A stretch of DNA of 64,000 nt from Diphasiastrum complanatum (taxonomy: Eukaryota; Streptophyta; Lycopodiopsida; Lycopodiales; Lycopodiaceae). How positions within the stretch are numbered: position 1 is the stretch's first letter; each line of letters opens with the position of its first letter. Below the pieces are notes generated by a model that searched no databases, was not told where the DNA came from, and saw only the letters and a program-made list of their open reading frames with translations. The position numbers were made by a program, and so were the translations under genes. Shown here in pieces: positions 21,660 to 32,983 of the stretch. The stretch lies in NCBI GenBank assembly GCA_029204225.1, contig CM055112.1, forward strand, positions 1,311,314-1,375,313. The letters are read 5' to 3'.

Positions 21660-24600
21660 ATTACTTCCTGATTGTTTTCCAAGGCTTTTCTAAGGACATC
21701 ATGCAGCCAATCAAGCGTCATGTCCTTGGGTAGAAGGGCGAGGTCAGGTGGATATGGTTGTCTCCTCTCCTGAAAATGGCTCGAGTGGTTTGTCTATGAT
21801 CCTTGGCCTCTTCGTATAGTGAAATCCACTTTTGCATTTCCTCGCTATTAAGAATGCAAAACTTATTCACCTTCTCCCTGAAGGACTCACTCATTCTCAT
21901 GATCGCTCATTTTCCTTAAGGAACTTCCCCAACAACACACTCATCATACTTCTTATCCCAAAGACGAGGAATAGAAGAATCGTTATGAGCAAAGAACTCC
22001 GTGATTTAAACCATGGACTCTTGCACTAGCCATTATTCTGCCATGCTACCCTTCGCCCTTGCTCTTTGTCTTACAAAGCCTTTCAATGTTTTCATAAATC
22101 ATTCCAAGGAAAACATCCAATGGCTATGGACAGTGCCTGAATTAAAAAAATGGATCAATGTTAGTGAGTAAACATGGGAATTACCACAATAGCAATAGTC
22201 TAGGATGGATTAAGAATAGGCAATTGACGCAAGTAGATGATGTACCTACAATGGCCACCTCATCTACCAAATGCATAATGAGATGCATTTGAATGGTGAT
22301 AATGGATGTGGGAAAGTGCTTCTCGATCAACCACACTACCTCGATGGAGCTTTGTCTTGCCGCCTCAATGGATGCCAGCGGTATCTCCTTGGATGAAATG
22401 TATCTTCATAAGAAAAGTAAACAACAATGACATACGCATTAGTAAGATCATCATCTTGAATCATCCCAAGATAAAATGATGTGAGTCGCATTCACCGTAC
22501 ATCACCAAACCACTGATTTTGTAGATTGCACTCCTTAACTCCTCTATCAAGAACCCTCTCAACACCAAGGGAAGCACAAACTGCATGCACAAAAACAATT
22601 TGGTCATTGAGATACATATATGTGCAATGAGATCATCATGAAATTACAAGACATTCTATAAAACGTAATCCACAATGTTGAGGTGTAAGCAATGTTAAAA
22701 AAATATGCCATGCCAGCCTCTAAAAATTTATGCCAGTCATGAGACTTTAGTCCACTTAACTTGTAGTCCTAAGACACCCTTTAGGCATCGCATGTGTCCT
22801 GTCGGAGTTTGAAATGCGGCTATTGCCTTCTTTACGATCATCTCTTCTCTCCTCAAGAAGATCCATGGGGCCTTTGGGAGGACAATTAAAGTCCCCACCA
22901 TTTGTGGCCATAAATTGGCCATCTTTTTCACTTCTTTTAAGTCATCTCGTGCGTCTTTTTTATATTTTGACCTAGTCAAGTGCTCCCAAATCGTGCTCCC
23001 GACATTCTTGAATATGTGCATCGTGTCCAAAAGATGCTTTATCAACAATCCCCTCCAATATGGGAGTTCAAGAAATATTCATAACCTCTTCATGCTAGCC
23101 CTAGATCTTGATTGGATTTCCAAATTTGAAGCCAAGCACTTGCCTACAATATTAACATACAAGTACACACATCTAATGCAGATTATCATTAGAAGAAATA
23201 TAAAGAGAGTAACTATAAAATAAATAAATGACATATACATTAATTGGCCCAAATATGTATTGTAACTTCATGGAATGGGAATTTTGGCCAACAAGCCCAT
23301 CACACATAGGGTGATCCGGTGGAAGGTATCGCGTATGGCTCTCATAAACCATCTTTCGTAAATGTTGTGTGTGATGTGCTTGCAAATACTCACCACAAAT
23401 AGGGCGAATACAAAATTTGTGAATGCACATAAAATTGAATAAAAACCATGAATCGAACCAATAGCAAGGATATCTCACCTGAACATTCTCCATATTCAAA
23501 AAATTTGTGCATTGTCCACATCAAAATCCCCTTCACCACAAAATCTCTTCATCTCAGTTGTCTTCATATATCGCTCACTTGAACTCCTTGCCATAAAATC
23601 TTTAGCTCATCTGTCAAGGGAGTCATAAACATGTCCATATTTTTTGCCTTGTATTTTCCTGGGATAAGAAGGGCAAGCATTAGTTGCCCCTTCTTGAAAT
23701 TTAGCCAGGGGGGGGTGCTGTAATTTACAAGAAAAACTGGCCAAGTGGACCATGATGTGGAGTTCAAACCGAATGGATGCACACCATTCATCACCAACCC
23801 CAAACGATAATGGCGAGGCTCATCCCTTAACTCATGCCAAGTAGCATCCACGTGCTTCCATGCTGGACAATCGGCAGGGATCCTCTTCGAATGCCATGTC
23901 ATTAGCTTCGTGATGGAATTACACTTAAACATGTGGCATATCCGAGGGTTGATGGAAAAATGTTTTACCACATTGGCGGGTATGGAGTAGGAAATTAAAA
24001 TAAAGTAGCATCTATGCATAGTTAGGCACCTATCCAGTGATCTATTTTTGCAAGCTTTTTAGGGATTATTTTCTACCACTTTTAGATGACTATGAACACT
24101 TCCAAACTCCTCAAAACTCTTGCCTGTAGCTATGTTCCCCACAGCGTGGACATGTGCTTGCCTCCTTAAACTCATCTCAATATAAGATGCAATCATTGGG
24201 ACATGCATGAATACTCTTGTAATCCATGCCGACCGTGGATAGCATTTTCTTGGCTTCTTGTCGAGATGCCACCATGGTGTTGTTATTTGGACGCAACATT
24301 TTTCTGAGCAAACTGCGACAAAATATATATTTATGTGATTAGTTATATATAGTTTTTCACAATGTATGAAAAAATAAAATGAGATGAGATCAGTTTGTCT
24401 ATAACACACAAGAAGCTAGCAAACTTACCCAAACAACTCAGTGACACTTGCATCCGACCACCCATGCTTAGTTTGCATGTTCAAAAGTAACAAACAAGCT
24501 CGCAACTTTGACATTTGTCCACCCACATACAAAGGAGTGGATGCCAAGCCAGACATCATCTCTTCTTCCCTTGTCAATGTGGCCTCAGGTGGGTTCGTGA

Positions 24601-24700
24601 ATAATGCATCCATCATGTCATCCATGTCCCCCTCATGATCATGCACTGTGAATTGCACATCCTCATGTATCGTTTTTCCTTGGGACATATCTTCGTATCA
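21660..24700 (-). pseudogene. CACTA (En/Spm) TNP2 transposase, left copy, multi-exon and broken
   Basis: Minus-strand exons in order: 24,688-24,425 (acidic start, then LLLLNMQTKHGWSD, ending at a GTAAGT donor); about 24,320-24,105 (LSTVGMDYKSIHACPNDCIL and CPRCGEHSYRQ); 24,019-23,567 (PADCPAWKHVDATWHELR, RLGLVMNGVHPFGLNS, STWPVFLVNYSTPPWLNFK, LMLALLIPG); 23,450-23,240 (RKMVYESHTRYLPPDHPM); 23,090-22,690 (DTMHIFKNVGSTIWEHL, LWPQ, GLKSHDWHKFL); 22,440-22,246; and 22,136-21,720 (HWMFSLE, FMKTLKGFVRQRARAKG, FREKVNKFCILNSEEMQ). This is the TNP2 order including the DUF4218 region. An intron at 22,137-22,245 has GT/AG ends and joins in phase. Stops occur after CILY, after MFSLE and after GSMAE. The DUF4216 part is deleted. 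Confidence 0.9.
22137..22245 (-). other. Intron in the CACTA TNP2 pseudogene (109 bp)
   Basis: On the minus strand the exon ends ...GCCATTGTAG, the intron starts GTACATCATC and ends TTCAG, and the next exon starts GCACTGTCC. Joining restores a phase-1 codon and keeps the TNP2 frame from EVAIVG into the VHSHWMFSLE block. In the right copy a chromovirus lies in this intron. Confidence 0.75.
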
Positions 24701-25412
24701 AGTCCACGGGTGGTGTATGCGAGGAAAGTGGTGGCTCTCATGCGCATGCACGATTGAATCTTGCAAATTGCATGGCAATATCTGGTTGAATTCTCCAATA
24801 GTCATGTGAGTGCGAGTCATCGTCCTACACAATACAAGTGCAACAAAAATCAAGAACAATGAAATATTCTCTCCAATTTTTGAAGATCGTCGAACACATA
24901 TGTGATAAAGGTGCATGTAATCATGTTTTTTAGCAATACAAAGTGCTTTGCAAATCAGAACTCATCGAGAAACCGACTTCAAGCCGCACAAATAATGACT
25001 CTCTCAATCTGTCCATGCATGCAAACGTGTGATATAGTAATATGTCGCTCTCGTCGCAGTGCATACTTACGTTGTGTAAATGGGCATGGTATTCTTTGGT
25101 ATAGCCAGGCCTTTGATCCAATATGTGATGGTCATCCCTCATCATTTGAAGAAGAGGAATGTGAACTCGCCATTTGCATCAGTGCACCTTGACACTAGAT
25201 GGAATACAAAAATTAGAGATGATCAGCAATACATAAAACAAACTAATTGAATACATTGAGACGAATACAAGACATTTTTATAATTACTAATTTTGAGTCT
25301 AGTGCAACTAGTCTCTTGAATGTAGCAATACAAGATAAATTAAACCAAATTGTTTGACAGACAATATTGTTCAACCTAGCTTAGCTGTATGGCACTTACT
25401 TGGATTGTTAGA

Positions 25413-26177
25413 ACTCTGTCATAAATATGATGGTGATCTATGGCACCAGCGGTTTTAGGAATCTCGCTGATGTATAGATTCAAGATAGGTCTAATTAAAG
25501 CCCTACTCACTGTTTGTGACAAGGCCAACTGCAATCTTGTGAAGAGCAAGGCTAGCCATGTAACGATGCACATAGGCATGGATGGGATATCATAATATCC
25601 GATCCATGCCTATGTGCATCATTACATGGCTAGCCTTGCTCTTCAATTCTACTAAACTAATGAAAACTAGGATCTGCATAATATTCTACTTCTGAATCCA
25701 ATTTTTTACAATCAAAATAGTACGTCATTCAGGGGTTCAAGGTTCAGGTGTTTTTGATCAAAATGCCTAAACATCCAAATTCTTAAAGATTCCTTCTACA
25801 CTAAGGTCACTTGTTATCATCTAGTCACCATATGTCATTGGCAAAGTATGTCATGACATTTTACAACAAAAAAATAGTGTTATGCTCATATGGTTACAAG
25901 TCATTCATAAATATGATGGTGATCTATGGCAGTTCCAGACATCTCAATGTATAAATTCAAGATAGGTCTAAATCCCTCATTGTTTGTGACAAGGCCAATT
26001 GTAATCTTGTCATGATATCCGTGCCTATGTGTTTCATTATATGGCTAGCCTCTTCAGTGTTCCTACACTAATGAAAACAACAAGGGTCTGCATAATTTGC
26101 TTGATCATAATCTAATTTTGTACAATCAATTGCAAAAGAGTACGTCATTAAGGAGTTCAAGGTGTTTTTTAATCAAT
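25413..26177. repeat. Diverged tandem duplication (offset about 490 bp)
   Basis: 25,413-25,765 and 25,906-26,177 share blocks in the same order: CATAAATATGATGGTGATCT, GATTCAAGATAGGTCTAA, TTGTGACAAGGCCAA, ACTAATGAAAAC, GTACGTCATT. The first copy contains the 50-bp hairpin; the second carries only one degenerate arm of it. Confidence 0.85.
25541..25644. repeat. Near-perfect 50-bp stem hairpin with 4-base loop
   Basis: GAAGAGCAAGGCTAGCCATG (25,541-25,560) is matched by CATGGCTAGCCTTGCTCTTC (25,625-25,644) and the pairing continues to the centre at 25,592/25,593. Only two positions fail Watson-Crick pairing: 25,564 (a G-U type on one strand) and 25,584/25,601. The loop is CATA. It could be a young foldback or a proto-miRNA/siRNA hairpin. 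Confidence 0.95.
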
Positions 26178-27574
26178 TCTTCTTTGCTTTTGGATATTTG
26201 TATGTAGGCCTTTATCACAATTAAAGTTATCGCCAGTTCCATTACTATACTATGCTGATTTTCTTGAGTATTGGAAATAGGAACACATGTGAATGGATCC
26301 CTTGGAAAATTACTATTTTGCAAAATCACTACTTTTGAAACAAGAAAAATTTCATAATATTTTGAGTAGTTGGACGCCCAACAATAGTAGTTGGATGCCA
26401 ATTACGTTGATGTTTGGATACTTATAAAATCCTTTAACCAGATGAGTATAATTTAGCAGATAAAAAATACTTTCGTTCAATGCACTATTCTTTAACAAGG
26501 CATGGGAATATAACAACTGACAATCTCTGATAGTTATGTGATTTTAGAATGCAACATATTTGCGTTGATTTTAGCATTTAGTAAAGGTCTCGGAATAGAC
26601 CTCAAAACAGACCACAAAATATTGAATCTAATTTAGTCAGGGCCTCGGAACAAACCTTCAAATACTGAAGGTAATTTGAGGGGCATACCGAGGCTCAGGC
26701 AGATTCTTGCAAATTTCAAAATTGCTGACCATCATCATGGCATTTTTAAAAAAGAAAGAGGAGTGGGTTGATGGGGCAAGGGAGATAGAAGAACGCGAAC
26801 GGAGAAGAGAGCAGGAATATTGCGGAACAGCTCTCCCATTCTAATTAGCTGCTAAATGCAAAAACGGTCTAATAGATAGCTTATGCTAAATGTAATCACA
26901 GCTTTAAGTGTTCTTGCCCAACAGGATTGTGGTAGGGCACTGGACAGCCTCCACCAATCTGCAGGAATCTGCAGGAAAGTGCTATGATACCAAGTTACAA
27001 GCTAAGATTCACTAGCTATGCTATAGAGACTTAAGCTAGAAAGCAAGAAGAGAATGCTTAAGGAGGCTAAAGAGGAGCAATCATCAAAAATTAATTCATA
27101 CTCTAAAATAAGAGTACAGTCCACCGAAGAGATAAGAGATGGTTTGTATGTGGTACTACTGAAATCAGATTCAACATGAAGTATAGTTCTGAGATAAATG
27201 GAAGAGCAGTATGATAACACGAGTTTCTCAAGCGTCAAAGATACATCGTCTGATCAGAAACTAAGGAGTCGTAGATGTCCGTGTTCTGATCAGAGTGAGT
27301 AAACAAGCGCGATCAAGCAGCAATGAGAGTGCATTCAATCACAACAAGCATTCATCTACGTTGTAGACAGATAAAAAAAATTTGCTGCTATATTACACTG
27401 AAGCACAATATAAAATAGCAATTACAACCAAAAAGACAGCGTAATTGGGTTGCTCAAATAATGTGTCTCATGGATGGAGCAACCACTAATCTATGCTTGG
27501 ATGATCTATTTATAGATTTCATTCGTGTATTGATTACATTGAATGCTTGTCACCTAATTAGAAAAGCCATTGTA

Positions 27575-28205
27575 CTTGGAAGTATCGGTCCCCCTACCAG
27601 ATAGAAACAGAACCCGGTGGTAGATTTTCTGGTACAGACTGTTCCTCTTCAATCTGCGTCGGAGTAGCCTCTCAGGACAAGTGGGTCGATAGCATTTCCA
27701 TCATAACATAAAATGTGGTCTAAACTTCCCTAAATATATCTCATCACTCTCTTTAATGCTTTCCAATGAGAGATCCTTGGATTAGACATGAATTGACTTA
27801 ACGTGCTGACAGTGTATGCTAAATCTGGTCTAGTACATAGCATTGCATACATTAAAGATCCAATTAGTGAATGATAAGAGTACTTCACTAAGTCGAATAC
27901 TTCACTATCAGTCTCAATACAATAAGGTTTAGTTAATACTATGCTTGGATCCATTGGGGTATCAACTGGTTTGCAATCAGACATATGAAACTTTTCTAAA
28001 ATGCCTTTTAGATATGCCTGCTGGCTAAGATAGATCTTACTCTGAAGTCTATTTCTAGTAATGTCAATTCCTAGCAAAGAATGAACAACTCCTGAATCAG
28101 TCATGTCAAATTCCTTCGATAGATGTATGCAGTAGAGAAGTGTCGTTAGACAGAATAAATGCATCATCTATGTAAAGAGCTATGTAAACTTAATTGATGC
28201 CTACA
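27575..28205 (-). pseudogene. Copia RT-RNase H fragment (minus strand), block P
   Basis: Minus frames read EFDMTDSGVVHSLLGIDITR, LSQQAYLKGILEKFHMSDCK, PVDTPMDPS, GSLMYAMLCTRPDLAYTVS, HWKALKRVMRYI, then after a TAG GSLDHILCYDGNA, LRGYSDAD and KSTTGFCFYLVGGPI. That is the end of RT into RNase H. It is truncated on both sides: the RT palm upstream of about 28,205 and RNase H after GGPI are missing. Its first 200 bases match the reverse complement of 30,405-30,613. Confidence 0.85.
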
Positions 28206-28779
28206 CCTCTACAAGGTTAAGCCTTGTCTTCCAAACCCTTAATCCTACACAAAGGAGTGGTTAATCTAATAACAGAGGGAACATCTTACTCAGCCAAGAA
28301 GCCGAAAACATCAATACATTATCTACAACAATATTAACTATTAATCTAAAGGAGACCTAAATAACAATAAACCTGAACATTGAAAAAAGCAATCACAGCA
28401 CCTACAAGAACAAGACATATAGCATCAATAAAAAGTTGCAAAAGGAGCCCACATGCTAAAACTTCCTTACAAAGCTCCTCAAAGTCATTCTAAAGACGAA
28501 TCACAAGTATTCGACAAGTTGACATGCAAATTAGTGTGACAACATGACTGGAGAAATCTAAAAGGCTAGAGGTTCTCTTTATGTAAGACTTCGATCCTTT
28601 ACACATGAAATTTTGGAGGAAATTTTCTCCCGCTTGTGGCGTGTGCTTTGTTTCTTGGCAGCGTGCTTTGTTTCATGCGCACTATTAATATACTTCAAAA
28701 AATGAGCCAGCCACACGATTGAGACAGTGGGCAGCACCGGAAACTAAGAAAAAGAGAAAAAATTCTGGTCATTTTATCA
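28206..28779. other. Spacer near the centre of the inverted duplication, no gene
   Basis: AT-rich sequence with no recognised coding content lies between the minus-strand copia piece and the plus-strand one. It may be host DNA or LTR remains. Confidence 0.4.
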
Positions 28780-28852
28780 TTATCTCTCTAACATTCTCTT
28801 ACTAAGGCACGATTTCTTATACGGCCCTTTTAGAATCGAAAACTCCTCTAAT

Positions 28853-29010
28853 GACTTGTTATCAAGTCTTTATGAGACTCACGATGTAACCATGAGATTA
28901 CATCTTAGAAGGAAGTTCTTTACTCTTAGCATGTCTGATTCTACTGCCATCACTTCTCACATCAATAGCTTCAAGTTCCTGTTAGATCAATTATCCGCTA
29001 TTTAGGTACC
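28853..29010 (+). pseudogene. Copia Gag fragment (plus strand)
   Basis: The plus frame gives LSSLYETHDVTMRLHLRRKF and ITSHINSFKFLLDQLSAI, matching the Gag block at 870-1,010 in style and order. It ends at TAG near 29,005. Its continuation on the plus strand is displaced by an inverted zinc-knuckle segment. Confidence 0.75.
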
Positions 29011-29039
29011 AACTATCACAGTCTTTGCTGCTACTGTAA

Positions 29040-29287
29040 GCCGTTAACAAATGTGTATTTGACTCCTTGAATTCCGTCGTGTTGGAGGAGTCTGGCTGCT
29101 GTTGTTGTTGTTGCTTCTTTGTCTCGTTGTAAATGCGGATGTGACACTCCTTGATGTCATGATTAGCTCTTTTGCAATATCTACAGAAAAGCTTCTTGCA
29201 CGATCCACCATGCCCACCTTGAGTGTGAGGCTTATGCTATTGCTGTTGCACTTGATTCTTGCCCTTAAAATAGTCCTTGATGGATAG
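29040..29287 (-). pseudogene. Inverted copia Gag zinc-knuckle segment
   Basis: Read on the minus strand it encodes KLFCRYCKRANHDIKECHI, a CX2CX4HX4C knuckle, flanked by Gln-rich and Lys-rich linkers as in copia Gag. Its plus-strand neighbours on both sides (gag at 28,853-29,010 and integrase from 29,288) are plus-oriented copia, so this 250-bp piece is locally inverted. Confidence 0.8.
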
Positions 29288-30613
29288 GCTACTAGTCTAT
29301 CCAACACCAAAGCCATCAACAACAAGACTCCTCATGAAGTTTGGCACGGGCACAAGCCTAGTGTCAGCCATTTAAAAATCTTTGGCTGTATATGTTTTGT
29401 TCACATTCCTAAACAACTTAGGAAGAAGTTGGATCATAGGAAAAATAATTGTATTTTCATTGGCTATCTTGATGAACATAAAGCTTATAAAGTTTATGAT
29501 CCATCCACCAATGTAGTATTTGTCTCTAGGGATGTAATATTTCAAGAACATACATACTATTAAATAACCATCGATAAACGATGCTATTTCATTTCATCCT
29601 ATTTTACGTAGCATAGATTCTTCCAACGTTAATGTCTCTCTACAGAACCTGCAGCTATAGCTATAGAAGTCGAACAGCTAATAGTTCCTGTCATCAGACT
29701 ATACCAAGCTAGCTCGAACAGATCTGAGGAATTCAAGAAGAAACATCATCGCATCTTGGTCAACTAAACATCCGCAGATCCTCATAGACTCGGACAGTTC
29801 CTGAGAGGTATACACCTCAATCATTATGGACTTCATCAGAAGAACCAGAGAGCCTAGCCGAAGCAATTAACTCCAAGGATGTTGTGAAGTAGCAAGAATC
29901 TATGGAAAGCGAGTACAACTCACTTTTGATGATTTAGACTTGGACACTGGTCGACTTCCCCACTCACAAGAGAGTTATCAACAACAAGTGGATCTTCAAG
30001 AAGAAGATCAACTCTGATGGTTTCATTGCAAAATGGAAAGTTCGGCTGGTGGCTAAAGGATTTACTCAAGTCCAAGGAGTGGATTATCAAAAAATTTTCA
30101 GTCCTGTCGTCAAGATGTAGTCAATCAGGACTTTGATTGCGTTAACAGCCGCTGAAGACCTCAAAATGCACCAAATGGATGTCAAGACAACATTTCTCAA
30201 CAACAATGTCGAAGAGGAGCTGTATACCTTCCAACTGGAAATATTCGAAGTCAAAGGCCAAGAGCACAAAGTGTGCAAGCTGCACAAAGCAATCTACAGT
30301 CTAAAACAGGCCGCATAAGCATGGTTCGATAGAATCAACTCTTATCTCATTCAATTAGGATTTGCAAACAATTCAACTAACCGTAATGTTTATTCAAAGC
30401 ATGTAGGCATCAATTAAGTTTACATAGCTCTTTACATAGATGATGCATTTATTCTGTCTAATGACACTTCTCTACTGCATACTACTAAGAGTGATCTGTC
30501 AAAGGAATTTGACATGACTGATTTAAGAGCTGTTCATTCTTTGCTAGGAATTCACATTACTAGAAATACACTTCAGAAGAAGATCTATCTTAGCCAACAG
30601 GCATATCTAAAAG
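29288..30613 (+). pseudogene. Copia integrase C-terminus to RT (plus strand)
   Basis: The frame includes NNKTPHEVWHGHKPSVSHLK, FGCICFVHIPKQLRKKLDH and FIGYLDEHKAYKVYDPS, the integrase end, then RT blocks KWIFKKKINSDGFIAKWK, LVAKGFTQVQGVDYQ, DVKTTFLNNNVEEELY, VCKLHKAIYSLKQAA, the YIDDAFILS block (active-site region) and LSKEFDMTDLRAVHSLLG. TAG 30,118, TAA 30,316, a TAA near 30,415 and frameshifts disable it. It ends precisely at LSQQAYLKGI, where CACTA sequence starts. The last 209 bases are block P' of the inverted duplication. Confidence 0.85.
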
Positions 30614-30848
30614 GCATTACTAACGTGTATGTCATTGTTGTTTACTTTTCTTATGAAGATACATTTCATCCAAGGAGATACCGTTGGCATCCATTGAGGC
30701 GGCAAGACAAAGCTCCATCGAGGTAGTGTGGTTGATCGAGAAGCACTTTCCCACATCCATTATCACCATTCAAATGCATCTCATTATGCATTTGGTAGAT
30801 GAGGTGGCCATTGCAGGTACATCATCTACTTGCGTCAATTGCTTATTA
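30613..30848 (+). pseudogene. CACTA TNP2 exon, right copy (block C')
   Basis: It encodes PLASIEAARQSSIEVVWLIE and TIQMHLIMHLVDEVAIAG, the start of the DUF4218-like part of TNP2, and is the reverse complement of 22,205-22,450. It is fused on the left to copia RT and on the right, inside the following intron, to gypsy RNase H. The rest of the N-terminal transposase is absent from this copy. Confidence 0.85.
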
Positions 30849-31127
30849 CCGGACTTTAGCAAATTTGAAATACATACAGACGCGTCGAACTTTGCTATTG
30901 GAGCCGTGCTGATGCAAGACGAAAAACCTGTTGCATATTTTTCAAAGAAATTGAGTGATGTAGAGCGACGATGGCCAACTCATGAAAAAGAAATGGTCGC
31001 AGTAGTTCAAGCAGTGGAGCATTGGAGACATTATGTGGCAGGAAAACCCTTTAAGACGTTCACTGATAATGTATCACTCAAGTACTTCTCATCCCAAGGT
31101 ATGCTCACGCCAAAGCAAATGCAATGA
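30849..31127 (+). pseudogene. Gypsy chromovirus RNase H, N-terminally cut
   Basis: It reads FSKFEIHTDASNFAIGAVLM, KPVAYFSKKLSDVERRWPTH, EKEMVAVVQAVEHWRHYVAG and FKTFTDNVSLKYF, the Ty3 RNase H that follows RT. RT itself, protease and gag are missing: the element begins here at the junction with the CACTA intron. A TGA at about 31,125 interrupts the link to integrase. Confidence 0.85.
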
Positions 31128-31184
31128 CAAAACTTTATCTCAAAATTCAATATAGACATTGTACACACGGCGGGAAAGAACAAT

Positions 31185-32514
31185 GTGGTGGCAGAAGCAC
31201 TAAGTAGACATGAACACTTGATGGCAACAGTTACAACTCAGGTGACTGGCCTACTCCAAGAAATCAAGGAGAATTATGGTGCAGATGCGTTGGCGAAGGA
31301 CTTAATGATCGAATTCCAGCTGGGAAAGCCTCATAAACATTTCACTTGGAAAGATCAAATGGTTGTTTATAAACAACGCAAGGTATATGTCCCAGACAAC
31401 ATCAACCTGAGGAAGAAAGTCTTGCGAGAACATCATGACGTACTAGCCGCTGGACATCCAACGGTGAATCGCATGTATGAACTTCTCAAAAGAGGCTTCT
31501 ATTGGCCATGTATGTGGGCAGACGTTGAATCCTATGTGCAAACATGCCCGACATGTCAACAGTTGAAGGTGGAACCGCTAGCTCCAGCTGGACTACTCCA
31601 ACCATTACCGGTACCAGGATACCCATGGGATTCGGTGAGCATGGATTTTATTGTTCAACTACCACGGTGCCAAGGCTTTGACTCAATTTATGTGGTGGTT
31701 GACTGCTTTTCAAAGCAAGTTCATCTAGTACCAACTAAAAATTCAATGACAGTTGAAGAAGTGGCAAGTTTATTTTTCAAATGTGTTTTCAAATACCACG
31801 GCCTGCCTAGAATGATTATTTCTGACCAAGACACCAAGTTCGTCGGAAAGTTTTGGACTTGTGGGAACCGGACTGAATTTCAGCATTGCATATCACCCTC
31901 AGACAGATGGGCAAACAGAACGAGTCAATCGATAGATTGAACAATATTTACGAAATTATGTCGCTTGGGACCAATCCGATTGGGTCAACTACTTGGATAT
32001 TCTCGAGTTTGCACATAACAACCAAGTGAACAGATCTACTGGAAGGGCACCCTTCGAGATAAGCAATGGTCGGCTACCGATTGTTCCAAGCTCTTTTCTT
32101 ACAGGCGTGCAGGAAACACCAGTACCCACTGTGGAGGAATTCATCAATGAGTGGCACACAAAGCTGACAGAGGTGAAGGCATTTTTAGAGCAGTCACAAA
32201 GGAGTATGGCAGCTGACGTAAACCCACATCGACGAGAACTGGAATTTGAGGAAGATGATCAAGTATGGCTGAACACAAAGAACATTGCGTTACCAAAAGT
32301 TTTTTCTCATAAGTTCGCTCGACCTTATGCGGGACCATATTATGTCACCAAGAAGATCAACCCAGTGGCTTACCGATTAGCGCTGCCATCTAGCTTAGAT
32401 ATACACAATGTATTTCATATCTCATTACTCAAACGGTACAAACCAGATGAGCGATTTGATCGGCAACACGAACTCCGTCACCCACCAATGACACTTGATG
32501 ATACGAAGAGGTAG
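31185..32514 (+). pseudogene. Gypsy chromovirus integrase
   Basis: It contains the HHCC zinc domain (HHDVLAAGHPTVNRMYELLK ... YVQTCPTCQQLK), the catalytic core ([45 protein letters not shown]) and the C-terminal GPY-like module (ARPYAGPYYVTKKINPVAYR, HNVFHISLLKRYKPD). A frameshift near 31,860 and a TAG at 31,933-31,935 split it, with the rest open from 31,993. Otherwise it is well preserved. Confidence 0.9.
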
Positions 32515-32740
32515 CTTGTACCAGAACAAATATTGACACATAGAAAGTGAACTGGCGTTCAACGTGAATATCTAGTGAAGTGACTACGGGCTCCACTTAT
32601 TGAGGCTTCTTGGGAGTACAAAGACAAACTTAAGGAGGGAGCCCCTGAAGTACTAGCAGATTATCTGCAAAAGAACCAACGCAATAGCCATTTTCCCAGA
32701 TCGGCACACAAAGCACTACCTAGCGGCATGCCTCCTACAT
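32515..32740 (+). pseudogene. Chromodomain at the end of the chromovirus integrase
   Basis: In frame after the TAG at 32,512 come VPEQILTHRK, TGVQREYLVK and APLIEASWEYKDKLKEGAPE, a chromodomain layout that identifies the element as a chromovirus. TGA codons at 32,548 and 32,581 are further breaks. Chromodomains of this type are thought to guide integration into particular chromatin. Confidence 0.75.
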
Positions 32741-32983
32741 AAACATTCATGGCCATTCTGAAGTTCAAGGAACTTCCCGGTATCTTTCTTAAGTTTGTCA
32801 ATAAATCACTTGCAGCTTTACACAGGTTTTACGTAAGTGAACTTTATCTACACTTTTCCTGTGCTACTGCCAATGTATTTGTTAATTCAAAGTTGTTAAG
32901 ACCGGTGAATTAAGCTCGTGCCATACGTCCTAGGTCTAGTTTGGCCCTGATGAGGACATGAGCTTTTTCAAACGAGGGGAGGA

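Larger units (their letters stand above)
19459..22450 (+). repeat. Left arm (A-C) of a large inverted duplication
   Basis: 19,459-22,083 matches the reverse complement of about 33,902-37,688, and 22,205-22,450 matches the reverse complement of 30,613-30,848. The arm contains the intact gene at 20,481 (plus) and the C-terminal exons of a CACTA transposase (minus). Compared with the right arm it lacks about 1.15 kb (right 34,460-35,617), which encodes a further transposase part. Near the outer edge it carries an additional CCCTTGTAGAGCAG unit (complement) not seen on the right. Confidence 0.9.
25200..27570. other. Non-coding part 5' of the CACTA transposase
   Basis: No coding sequence recognised. 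It contains a long hairpin (25,541-25,644) and a diverged tandem duplication (25,413-26,177). Near 26,580-26,700 are short repeats around CCTCGGAA and CAGACC/GACCTC that look like subterminal motifs. No clear CACTA terminus with TIR was found. Confidence 0.4.
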
